Shown in pieces: positions 1-9,049 of a stretch of 64,000 bases of DNA. Origin of the DNA: Mermis nigrescens (lineage: Eukaryota; Nematoda; Enoplea; Mermithida; Mermithidae); the NCBI GenBank assembly GCA_036768485.1, contig JAVLUZ010000273.1, positions 3,245,015-3,309,014 of the forward strand. The letters run 5' to 3'. The first letter of the stretch is position 1. Every line of letters begins with the position of its first letter. The notes under the pieces are model-generated. The model did no database searches, had not been told where the DNA came from, and was given only the letters and a program-made list of their open reading frames with translations. A program made the position numbers and the translations under genes.

Positions 1-756
1 TTAAATAGATTAGTTGACACATCTAGAGCTTGGTACAGTAGGCAAACACGGTGTCTTCACAAATGCTACAAAAGACTGCGATTTTTTACATATCTCTGTT
101 TTTAATATAAAATTGCAGCTTGAGCTATGCCTCCAGGTATTTTTGAAACAGATCCATTCCTCCCTATTACGTGTGTGTCTCAAATGTAATTAAAAGTAGG
201 ATAGTCTCAAAATATATTAAACATGAAAAATGTAACAGTCAAAAAATTTTTAGCATTACATGGTGAGCACACATGGGCGTGGGGGATCTGGGGGGTCTGG
301 ACCCCCCAGAAATCAAAAGACCTCCCAGAAATCAATTTTTGAAATTTTTTTCTTTTTTTCACAATTTTTTTGATGCCAATGGATAGAGCTTGATGAGAAA
401 CGTCGAAAAATGGTGTTTTTATTGCCATATCACCATTTTTAAGGTCATTTTTTGACCTTCAAAAAATCTTGGACCCCCCCAGAATTTTCTTGCTGCCCAC
501 GTATGATGGTGAGTAATAAAAATTTTTCAGGCTAATGGACTAAATTGATCATTAGTTTGTAGTCTAAGGAGGGGTGGGGGACTGGATGTCAGTCACGCTA
601 AATATCACTGATCATTATGCATTCACTTTTGGCAGCAAGTGAAACTAGTAAAGTCTTTGTACTTTATTGCATAAATTATGCAAATTAACATATGATGCAA
701 ATTAACAAGAGAAGTTCTAGCTTATGTTTATGGTTCATTTGTATGAATTTTTGTAG
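1..756. other. Noncoding flank upstream of the Harbinger transposase
   Basis: No gene is recognised outside the MITE at 268-505. The stretch is A+T rich with short homopolymers. It may be the 5' part of the Harbinger element whose transposase follows. The 5' terminus of that element (expected GGGCCCGTATGC-like, next to TAA) is not visible and may lie left of the window. Confidence 0.5.
268..505 (+). mobile_element. hAT-like MITE (family A), copy 1
   Basis: The element is 238 bp, starts CACACATGGGCG and ends TGCCCACGTATG, so the termini form an imperfect inverted repeat. It is flanked by a perfect 8-bp duplication ATGGTGAG (260-267 and 506-513). CA...TG ends and an 8-bp duplication are typical of the hAT superfamily. 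There is no coding capacity; ORFs read through it are shadows. Confidence 0.88.
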
Positions 757-1868
757 TATGCAAATGAGGGTAAGGTTTTGCTAACACTGCGATATTTTGG
801 AACTGGATGTTTTCAAGGGGAAGATGCTGATATCCATGGCCTGCATCAATCCACTACATCCCAGTGCATTTACAGGGTCACGAGACTCATAGCCATATAC
901 AGAAATCGGTTTGTTGTTTTCCCAAGCCCAAATGAATATGCAACTATTGTAAATGGATTCCGTCAAAAACAGGCATTTCCCGGTGTGAGCGCTTCTCTTG
1001 ATGGCACCCATATTTGAATTTTGAATCCTGGTGGTGGAGACTCAGAATTGTACAGAAATCGTAAAGGCTGGTTTTCCATCAATGTGCAAATGCTTTGTGA
1101 CGACAAGCTGATAATTTGGGACGTTGTAGCCATAGGTGGGCAGCACCAAGATTCTGGGGGGGTGAAAAATTTCTAGAGGGGTGAAAAAATTTCTAAAGGT
1201 TAAAAAATGGTCTTAAAAGTGGTTGTATGGCAAAAAAAACACCATTTTTTTGACATTTCTCATCAAGCACTATCCAATGGCATCAAAAAATTGCTAAAAA
1301 AGCAAAAAAAATTTTTCTGGGGGGTTATTTTGATTTCTGAGGGGGTGAGGGTATTTCAACCTCTGGGGGTGCATACCCCCCAAACCCCTCATGCCCATGT
1401 GTGGTCGTAGCTAGTCATAGGGATAGTGCACATGATTTCAGAATTTTCAATGAATCGACTTCGAAGACCAAACTCAAAAACCTGCCTCGTGCTTTACATG
1501 TCCTTGGTGACCGAGGCTACGCTTGCCAGCGCTACTTGATGACCCCTTTAGCTAACCCTAAATTGCCAGCTGAGCGTCATTACAATTTTGTGCAATTGTT
1601 AACTCGCATGGCTATTGAAAGAACTTTTTGAATCCTGAAACATCGTTTCACTTGTCTTTCAAAATGCATTAATTTCAAACCGGAAAAATGCGCGGCCGTA
1701 ATAGTTGCTTGTGTTGTCTTATACAACTTTGCAGAAATGAGGAATGATGAAATTGATGACAACGTGGAAATTGACCAAGATGAAGAATGGCAGGATGAGT
1801 TCCATGGAAACGACAATATACAAGGCTCAGCAAAGAGACAAACTATTATTCACAATCATTTTAATTAA
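757..1868 (+). pseudogene. PIF/Harbinger (HARBI1-like) transposase, interrupted
   Basis: The conceptual product is a DDE transposase of the PIF/Harbinger superfamily. Seen in order: LRYFGTGCFQGEDADIHGL near 778-840, SLDGTHI with the first catalytic Asp at about 1000-1014, YRNRKGWFSINVQ at 1051-1089, SHRDSAHDFRIF at about 1413-1448, GDRGY with the second Asp near 1507-1521, and RMAIERTF with the catalytic Glu near 1606-1628. Two in-frame TGA stops (1015-1017 and 1629-1631) break it. The second sits where the family normally has Gly after ERTF. A MITE at 1131-1403 splits it, and removing the MITE plus one target copy makes the two halves collinear in the same frame. The 3' end reaches TAA at 1866-1868 after an acidic tail. 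The N-terminal part is missing or in an unrecognised upstream exon. Confidence 0.9.
1131..1403 (-). mobile_element. hAT-like MITE (family A), copy 2, inside the Harbinger transposase
   Basis: The copy is 273 bp, inverted relative to copy 1: it starts CATAGGTGGGCAGCACC and ends GCCCATGTGTG. Flanks GTTGTAGC (1123-1130) and GTCGTAGC (1404-1411) are an 8-bp target duplication with one mismatch. The insertion falls in the codons for V-V-A, before the transposase motif SHRDSAHD. Confidence 0.9.
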
Positions 1869-1889
1869 CTCTAAGTATAAAACAACCAA

Positions 1890-2290
1890 TGGTGGGGTGC
1901 CATTGATTCATCGAGTACACCTCATTTGCACACTTTGTCTCTTGAGAAAAATTCAAATTTGCAAATTTATTCAAAAAGCTTTGACCTCTCTTTTCATTTG
2001 CCACCAAACTAAAACAATACGTTTGAAAATATGCAACATGCTGATTAATTACCACTTTTGTATTTTTCCATTTATTGGCCAATTGATCTTAGCTGTGATC
2101 TTTCACGTTAGGATTTGCTTTGAAAGCTTCTTCAATAGCACTCCACGCCTTGCTTTATGCAGTTGCCGTTTTTGAATCTGCTTTTTTATTTTCAGTAGTT
2201 TCATTTTTTGGAAACGCATTCAAAGAGAAATTTTACTTCTTTGTTGTCAAAATTTTGCATTCCTTTGAGAAGTTTATTACTGATGTCCAT
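1890..2290 (-). pseudogene. Harbinger second ORF, Myb/SANT-like DNA-binding protein
   Basis: PIF/Harbinger elements usually encode a second, Myb/SANT-like protein that binds the element ends and helps nuclear import of the transposase. Read on the minus strand, this stretch gives the trihelix-like blocks NKEVKFLFECVSK, KAWSAIEEAFKANPNVK and QLANKWKNTKVV, which fit that domain (conserved W, then F-N-like, then LxxxWKN-K). Stops and frame changes lie between the blocks, so it is dead. It converges on the transposase gene, as is common in this superfamily. The assignment rests on motif spacing only. Confidence 0.62.
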
Positions 2291-2499
2291 CTTCTCCAGT
2301 TTTAATAAATGCGACTAGGTATGACAAAATATTTCAAAACCACAGCTTCCCACCCACCTGTTTTTACTTTTGCGCTTTTGTCAATCATGTCCAGGCATGC
2401 CAAAAAATAAACAATTTAAACAGAAAAATAGGTACTCGTTTTTCTACCTACTGGACTTGTCCAGTACTCAAAATTCCAATCAAAATTGTTGTTAATTGG

Positions 2500-2662
2500 C
2501 ATTTAATTGACGATTAAAAATTTAAATGGCAGTTAGTCAATCGGCTCTCAATTGGTGTTTGTGTATACGGATTTTTATCAGTTGTTAATCTCCAATTGAT
2601 TAATCTACGATTAGCCTTAATTGCTGATTAAATTTATCGGCCTTTGTGCATACGGGCCCTAA
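2500..2662 (+). repeat. Harbinger 3' terminus with TAA target site
   Basis: The A+T-rich subterminal segment ends in CCTTTGTGCATACGGGCCC (2641-2659) followed directly by TAA (2660-2662). GGGCCCGTATGCACAAAGG read inward is a typical PIF/Harbinger terminal repeat, and TAA is the usual 3-bp target. A related block with TTTGTGTATACGG occurs at about 2560-2575, suggesting subterminal repetition. Confidence 0.7.
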
Positions 2663-3484
2663 TGAATAGAGCGTGTTGAAAAATACGGTTTTTGTGAGCT
2701 ATCCTGGCAAATTTTATGAGATATAGACCAATCTATGTTGGGTCCGCCCCTCCCTTTCTCTCGGACAGATCCTGGACATACATCATCTTGGCGGTGCTTT
2801 CACCCCTCTCCTAGGAAAATCTTCACCCCCGCAAACAAAAACAGAATTGGCGATTTCTTGAAGTTCCGAAAAATTTTCTAAAAATTCTGAGAAAAGGCTT
2901 TTTTATGCGTTTTTAGCTATCTATTTGCTTAAAAGTGCCAAAATTTTGGCATTTAGCGCTATTATTCTCATGTTTTGATTATGTTTTGTTCAATGTGTTC
3001 CGACTTTTTTGATTTTACTCGAATTTTATTTATGTTTTTATGCTCTAGAAAGATAGAGCATTGTCGATCCTGCATACTGGATATAGGTCTGCACATACTT
3101 AATGGCTCAGTAATTTTAGTGGTGGTAGTGGGGTCCCCTGGACATTTTTAGGACGCTAAATGACCTCCAATTTTAGGCTGAAAATGGCCCTAAAAAATCA
3201 AATTTTCCTTAAAACTGGGGTCAAAAATTTTCTGGCTCTGGGTAATTGGGGGATAACCAACTTTGGGAAGCTCCTACAGATTGAACTTTTTGAGAAACTG
3301 TTTATGTGATATAGCAAGGATAAGTTTGAGTTCTTGGTAGTGCTTGAAGCAAATTGTAGAAAATACTTCACAAAGCGCCAAAAGTTTGATGATTTTCTTG
3401 CAATAAATGCAATTTTCTCATCTTTCCATGCACTGCCTTACCTGCCAAAAGTATTTTTTTACCGCTGAGGAAGGAGTCGGCTGT
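2663..3484. other. Noncoding dispersed-repeat DNA
   Basis: No gene is seen. The block at 2696-2785 (GAGCTATCCTGGCAAATTTT, then GTCCGCCCCTCCC and GATCCTGGAC) recurs in similar form near 23950-24050 and 27500-27590. It is therefore part of a dispersed family. Later parts share GCGCT/AAGCGCC motifs with other noncoding stretches of the window. Confidence 0.5.
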
Positions 3485-4003
3485 CCTCCCACCACATGTG
3501 GGGTGGTTTGAGGGTAAACCCGCCACTGAAGGTCAATTACCCCTCCCACCCGAAAACCGAAATACCCCCTCTGAATTAGGTTTCTGATTTTTTTGAGATT
3601 TTTTTATGCCATTGGATAGTGCTCAAAGAGGAACGTTTAAAACTGCTGTTTTCCTTGCCATACAATCATACATGGGCAGCAAGAAAATTCTATGAGAGGG
3701 GTTGGGGATTCAAGATTTTTTGAAGGTCGAAAAATGGCCTTAGAAATGGTGGTATGATGATAAAAACATAATTTTTCGACGTTTCTCATCAAGAACTATC
3801 CATTGGCGTCAAAAAATTGCGAAAAAAAACGAAAAAAATTCCAAAAATTGAATTCTGAGGGGGTTTTGATTTCTGGGGAGGGTGTATTTTGGTTTCTGGG
3901 GATGCATACCCCCAAACCCCCCACATCCAGGTGTGCATAAAAAATATTTTTTGACCTTTGAAAAATCTTGCATCCCTACAGGATTTTGGTGCTGCCCATC
4001 TTT
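3485..4003 (+). mobile_element. Older hAT-like MITE split by a younger one
   Basis: The two halves (about 3485-3666 and 3936-4003) match the left and right parts of family A. The left half has the ATGCCATTGGATAGTGCTC core at 3608-3626. The right half ends GGTGCTGCCCATC. A second family member sits between them at 3667-3935. Limits of this degraded outer copy are approximate. Confidence 0.65.
3667..3935 (-). mobile_element. hAT-like MITE (family A), nested copy
   Basis: It starts CATACATGGGCAGCAAG and ends CATCCAGGTGTG. Flanks CATACAAT and CATAAAAA are a degraded 8-bp duplication inside the older MITE. It belongs to the subfamily ending in CTTGCTGCCCACGTATG. Confidence 0.78.
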
Positions 4004-4593
4004 TCCTCCCACCCCCGTAAATATGTCCTGCCCATTCAAAATGAGTATGAATTGAGAATTGTTTCAATTTAAAAACTATTGCAAATTGTATTATTTGTAT
4101 GGTAAGTCATTCAATTGAAAATTGTATTATCCGTATTCATTGTCTACAGATTACTAAAAACTGCGTTAAAAGAAAATCTATAAAGACATATGTATAGGCA
4201 GATATGTATCCGTAATTTGGCCAAGGTGGGGGGGGCTGGGTGGAAGCAATATGAATTGATCTTTATCTCGGAAAATTCAATGGGATAGCTCACAAAAACC
4301 TCATTTTTCAACACGCTCTGTCCATTAATTTTGTAAAATCCGAACGTTTCCAAAAATTTCTTTGCTTTCTGAAAAGGCTATGAAAAACCATTTATTGGTC
4401 GTGCTTGAGCTAAAATAATAAAAAAAACTTCATATTGAGTGCGAAGCACTAAAAGTTTGAAGATTTTACGACAATGAAATGCGATCTTTCCCTGCTCTAT
4501 CTTACATCTCAACATTTTTTTCATAGGAGGAGGGCGCCATCTGCCCTTTTTCCCCATAAATACTCCCCCATGTATAGTGATAGGCTATGCATG
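4004..4593. other. Noncoding A+T-rich DNA left of element 1
   Basis: No gene is recognised. It contains the inverted form of the GGATAGCTC repeat (about 4280-4290) and a GCGAAGCACTAAAAGTTTGAAG motif (4441-4462) like those in other noncoding stretches. Confidence 0.45.
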
Positions 4594-4597
4594 TATG

Positions 4598-5128
4598 TGT
4601 AATAGAATTTTATTAACATAAAATAACCTACAATAAACACATAATATTATCAAATTCTTTTTGTACCCTAAGGCTATTATTTTGATTCTCAAATATTATC
4701 AGATTATTTTAATCTTAGTAATTTCGGAAGACATACATATAATCCAATCACTCTGTCAACACACCTTCAGCATCCGTTTAAAGTCTACTAATTGCACGTG
4801 AACTCCCTAAAATCTAGTCAGTACAAAGGCAAGCCGCCTCCAAAGGCGAGTGAAAGTCATTAATTCACCATTTCCGTTTAGCACACAAACATACAAACTC
4901 AACCTCCTAAGATATCCAAAAAGGCACAACTACTTTTGGGCCCCGAGGCGTTTGTCTCATATAAAAGTTCTCCCTCACAACCCTCGGTCGGACTCTCTCA
5001 CTCTCCAGCCTCGATCTTACATGTATCGTCACGTTACTATTATCCGCCGCCTGTTATCATTATTTCAATTCCAACTGTTTTTAGCATTCTAAATAAAATT
5101 CCTAACGACACGCACCAATCCTATTCCA
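4598..5128 (+). repeat. 5' LTR of element 1
   Basis: It begins TGTAATAGAATTT and ends CCAATCCTATTCCA. It aligns along its whole length with 14223-14755 with scattered substitutions and small indels, including around 4838-4856 and 4916-4930. Confidence 0.93.
4959..5098 (+). promoter_or_regulatory. LTR promoter and polyadenylation signals
   Basis: ATATAAAAG at about 4959-4967 is a TATA-box candidate, placed some 125 bp before AATAAA at 5092-5097. Both are conserved in the 3' LTR (AGATAAAAG near 14589 and AATAAA at 14719-14724). This is the expected U3-R layout; the start site is not determined. Confidence 0.5.
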
Positions 5129-5130
5129 TC

Positions 5131-5148
5131 TGGACGACGCCACAGAGA
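5131..5148 (+). other. Candidate tRNA primer-binding site of element 1
   Basis: TGGACGACGCCACAGAGA starts two bases after the 5' LTR. The leading TGG pairs with the CCA end of a tRNA, as in other LTR elements. The tRNA species was not identified. Confidence 0.5.
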
Positions 5149-5252
5149 TTTGATCTGCACTGGCTGTTCAAAGACAATGATCAGAGACAAGTGTAAGACT
5201 AGGAGACCATACTCGTATAATAACACGTTCTCTGTCTAAGCTAAAATCTATT

Positions 5253-6230
5253 ATGCCAGATATTCACAAAATTCAAGAAGTTTTTGAGAGTCATAATGAT
5301 GAATTAGTTGAACGCATGCATGACACTATCACAACCACAATACAGAGTAACAGCCCCATGTTTCTGTCTCAAATTCAACCTCCTATATTTTCTGGAAAAT
5401 CACATTAAAATGTAGAAGATTGGTTTTTGACTTTTAGCCGTTTTTGTAATGCTCACAATCTCAGCAAACATCGCAGTATATGCCTTTTACCAACTTTTTT
5501 GCAAGGCTTAGCCTAGAATTTCTTTAACCAAACAGAACGCGGAAATGCCAATAATCCATTTACTTTACAACAATGGGCAAATGCTTTCGAAGCTGAATTC
5601 CCAATTGGACTAGATTCTGCAATTAAGGAACTACAACTTGTACATTGCACACAAAAGCAAAATGAAAGTATTTCAGACTTTGCTGTAGATATACATAGTT
5701 TAGTTAAGGCCGCATATCTGAGCTTGAGCATGGAACAGAGAGAAATTGTAACAAAAGGCGCATTCCTGAGAGGCCTTGAGCCAGAAATTAAGTATTACAG
5801 TACACTAGGTACGGAACCACAAAACCTAGATGAGGCTATTAGACGTGCATTACAGCAGGAAATTCAAGCACAAGTTTATGGCACTCCTGAAACATCACCA
5901 AAACCTGAGTTAGATGTTCTCACAACTTCTATGGACACACTATCTAAGCAGATTGCAAGTCTCACATTACAAAATAAGCCACCGCATGAGTCTTTCACTT
6001 AGGTACCTGCTCGTAGCCAAAGGCCCTGGAAATGTGTAGGTAACGAGCAGTGGACTGCTCAAGGAAGAAGTAAATGCTGGAAGTGTGGACGTTTAGGTCA
6101 TCATGCAATGAAATGTAGATCTCAATTACATGGTAATGTTTGGACATCCGGTAATAGAACCGGCAAAAATTTTAACACACAGGCATCAGGCTCACGTATA
6201 CGTAATCAGGATAATGATTGTACTGCGTAG
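5253..6230 (+). pseudogene. gag: gag of element 1 (capsid plus one zinc knuckle)
   Basis: The reading frame opens with ATG at 5253 and stays recognisable to TAG at 6228. The N-terminal region has QIQPPIFSGK (around 5370) and, shortly after, a conserved Trp in VEDWFLTFSRFC, as in Ty3/Gypsy capsids. The capsid C-terminal part reads QKQNESISDFAVDIHSLVKAAY and FLRGLEPEIK. A CX2CX4HX4C zinc knuckle lies at 6075-6116 (CWKCGRLGHHAMKC). In-frame stops occur near 5406 (TAA), 5514 (TAG) and 6001 (TAG). Predicted role: particle assembly and RNA packaging. It sits directly after the LTR and leader, and env follows after about 490 bp. Confidence 0.85.
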
Positions 6231-6720
6231 AGAACTAGAAGATGTGCACAAAAATGATCACCACAGTGGAAACATTTACAAAAATGAGAGAAAAACAAAA
6301 ATTTTTGATGAAGATCTTAACAATTGTTTTATTGAGTACAATGGATTGGAATCCTTGGGATTTCAACGCATAAATGTTGTGTCATTGGAAGGGCGGGATA
6401 GAATGAAAACAGCAAAACATGAAACTCCTGGTTCAACGTTTGTTTTGACCCACTTTCCTGCTTTGCAGTATGAAGCCACACCCATTGGTCTAGGGGAACC
6501 AGTGGCCCGCAAATAGGGTATGAAAACTTTGAACGTGCTGAGGGCAGGTCCTTTGAACCCATGAGTATGGACGCACCTAGGCCACTAATGCACAATGAGG
6601 GCAAAGCCCCTGTTTTTGAAAACTGTTTCACGACAGACATGTTGTCTTATGGCATTCACAAACCCTATAAAAATGCACGTGGAAAGGAGCTTCACTTTAA
6701 TTTCACTTCACACATGATGA
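6231..6720 (+). other. gag-env interval of element 1
   Basis: The interval carries open stretches in two frames (to 6516, then from 6561) rich in charged residues, for example RELEDVHKND and NEGKAPVFENCF. No known domain is recognised. It may encode the gag C-terminus or a leader upstream of env. Elements 2 and 3 also have a poorly conserved interval here. Confidence 0.4.
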
Positions 6721-8475
6721 ATGCATTGCATCAGTGTTTTGATAGGCCTAGTAATTGTTGGAAGTTGTTCAAGTGTAAATGTACGTACTTTTAATTTTTG
6801 TGGTAAAACTCGAACTGGACATGCATTAGCTATACCAGATCACACAGAATGTATTCCACCGGTAGTGAATTTGAGCTCGCATAAAATGAAAATCGATGTT
6901 TGGATACCTAAGGATACACCTTATATAACTGAGGCTGTAAAATGTTACATTCGTAATTGCACAGTTTGCACACACACAGGTTTCTTTAATAGTAAAGGCA
7001 TAGTATACAACCAAATAAGCACACAACATGTTTCAGCTCTAGGATGTGAGGAAGCATGGCAGACTAAACAGTGGGAATCTGAGGCACTTGTTTCCTCTGA
7101 GCATGGATTTTGGTCAACAAATAACAGTCTCAATATCGAATTCACATGGTGTTGCCATGATTTTTGTAAAAGTGCAATTAACTTTTTCATGGAACTAGGA
7201 ACTGTAGGGACTACAGATGGAGTCACACTAAGCTCTGACTTAGGAGATGTAGGTGGATGCCACCCACAGATAGGAAAATGCTTAATTGGAGATGCCGTTA
7301 TATTTTGGAATTCATATCCATTGCGCACTACATGCAAATTTGATAAATTAGGAACACACATTGCTGAAGTGAATTTTCCTTTTCTTATAATTAGAAAACT
7401 ACAAATAAGTCTCACTCTCACTCAAGAAACACACCAATGCGGACTTATCAGTACCTTTAAAACTGCCCAAGGCTTACTTGTAAAAATTATAATGAGTAGA
7501 GATAGTTTTATGATTGGACAACTTTTAGTAGACTACCTTTTCAAAACAGCACAAAAACATCACTCAAAAATGAAACATATTGTTTCAAGTCTGATCCTAT
7601 GAATGCTAAACTTCAGTACCTTGAAGGAAAAACACTATAAATTGAACAAGCAAATTTTTGAGAAGTTTGGTTTGAACTTTGTTGGTCATCTCAACGCCAG
7701 TTAGACATAATAATGCAGATCATGAGAATTGACCCAACTGCAGGAGCTAGAATTTTGTTAGAACGCACATACATACATGCATTATTTACTGGGGACATTC
7801 TTATGATTTGGGAATGTAAAAAATTAAATAGCTCAAAAATCTTTTGGGACTATCAAGTAAATGACACATGTTATGAAGAACTACCCGTCAAAATTAATTC
7901 AGACTTATATTTTGTTGCACCCGGGAGTTCAGACATTATAAAATATTCTAATAAAATTCCTTGTAAAGACCAAATTAAAGGAATTTTTGGTAAGAAGATT
8001 TTTTTGAACACAACAAGGCTCTACGCACGTCATGCACATCCCACTTCAAGTAGCTTTGTCTAAAAATTAGACCATGTTCACATTTGATTCTCCACCACTC
8101 TCTCTGGATAAGGTTAGTATGATAGCAAGCCAGGAAAAACACATACATGATTTAGCAGGAAACATTGAACGTATCATGTCTTATAAGGCTCAACTTTCGG
8201 AAAATCCTGATACCGTTTATCAAATTCTTGCAGGCACAGGCACCACATTAAGTAATATAATGGATAGAAATGAATGGAGAGTAGAATGTATTTTAAGTGC
8301 TAGCGTGAATGATGCATCAGGGGCAGTGAGTAATGTACTTAAGGGAGCCCACCAAATTTTAATCATCATTTCAGTTTTTATTTTCATTATTCTCTTTCTC
8401 AGTGTGACCATATATTTTGTTTATCTTAAAATTTGTAAACACTGTCAAACAAGGATCCTACCGACGAGCATTTAA
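6721..8475 (+). pseudogene. env: env-like glycoprotein gene between gag and pol (element 1)
   Basis: Three collinear open segments (6721-7602, 7713-8063, 8074-8475) in changing frames make up a membrane-glycoprotein-like gene. The first begins with a signal peptide (MHCISVLIGLVIVGSCSS, residues 1-18). A Cys-rich region follows, with FNFCGKTRTGHALAIP and a WCCHDFC motif near 7147-7167. The second holds a CX-rich block with DYQVNDTCYEELPV and a downstream APGSSD. The third ends in a strong membrane segment (QILIIISVFIFIILFLSV, about 8353-8406) and a short tail with CKHC. Related segments occur in elements 2, 3 and 4. It may be kin to glycoproteins known from arthropod BEL/Pao elements (chuvirus-like), but that is inference. 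The frame breaks show it is dead. Confidence 0.8.
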
Positions 8476-8489
8476 GCAAGCATTAAGAG

Positions 8490-9047
8490 AAGACATTGAG
8501 CTTAAGCCGATGCAAACTATCCTAAAAGCGCCGGAAATTACAAATTTACTAACTGATACCTAAAACACATGAGCAGAAAATTAGCGCTAAAAAGTCAGCA
8601 GCCATAGGCTCACGTTTCAAAGACTTGTTACAGAATTTTGTTGGTCTATTGCTACGCTCAAAACTTTCCCTAATTAATGATGATTGTATTATTAGGATAC
8701 CAGCTATTAAAATTAAATTGGGCCAAACTGGAGTAATAGCATAAATCAATAGTGGTGCAGCAGTTTCCATATTAAGTAAGCAGGCTTTTGGTTATCTGAA
8801 CAAACGAGGAAATTTTAAATACGCAGTTAAGGAAGCAAATCTAAGTTTATTTTGTATGACTGTCCATGAATTAGTGATAAGACAACAAGTAACAATACCA
8901 TTCTCTGTAGGATCACATTTAGTCAGTACCAGTTTTGGTATTTATGATATCAAAACCTCGAACAAGCCTAACATTGATTGTCTACTAGGATGTGACACAC
9001 TGAACCAGTTTGAGACGTTTTCATTGAATCTAAATAAAACACCCTAA
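8490..9047 (+). pseudogene. First retropepsin-like domain of element 1
   Basis: The segment reads IPAIKIKLGQTGVIA, then an in-frame TAA (8742-8744), then INSGAAVSILSKQAFGYL with N-S-G-A (8748-8759) where retropepsins have D-T/S-G-A. It ends with LLGCDTLNQFETFSLNLN near 8982-9035, the usual (I/L)xGxD helix region of retroviral-type proteases. The ORF closes at 9045-9047. The Asp-to-Asn change and the stop make it inactive. It is directly followed by a second protease-like domain, so this lineage may carry a tandem protease. Confidence 0.65.
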
Positions 9048-9049
9048 AG

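Noticed and set aside
4850..5196. ORFs of 80-86 codons in the 5' LTR, and a matching 99-codon ORF in the 3' LTR
   Set aside because: They overlap the TATA-like and AATAAA signals of the LTR and show no domain; they are chance frames in a noncoding repeat.
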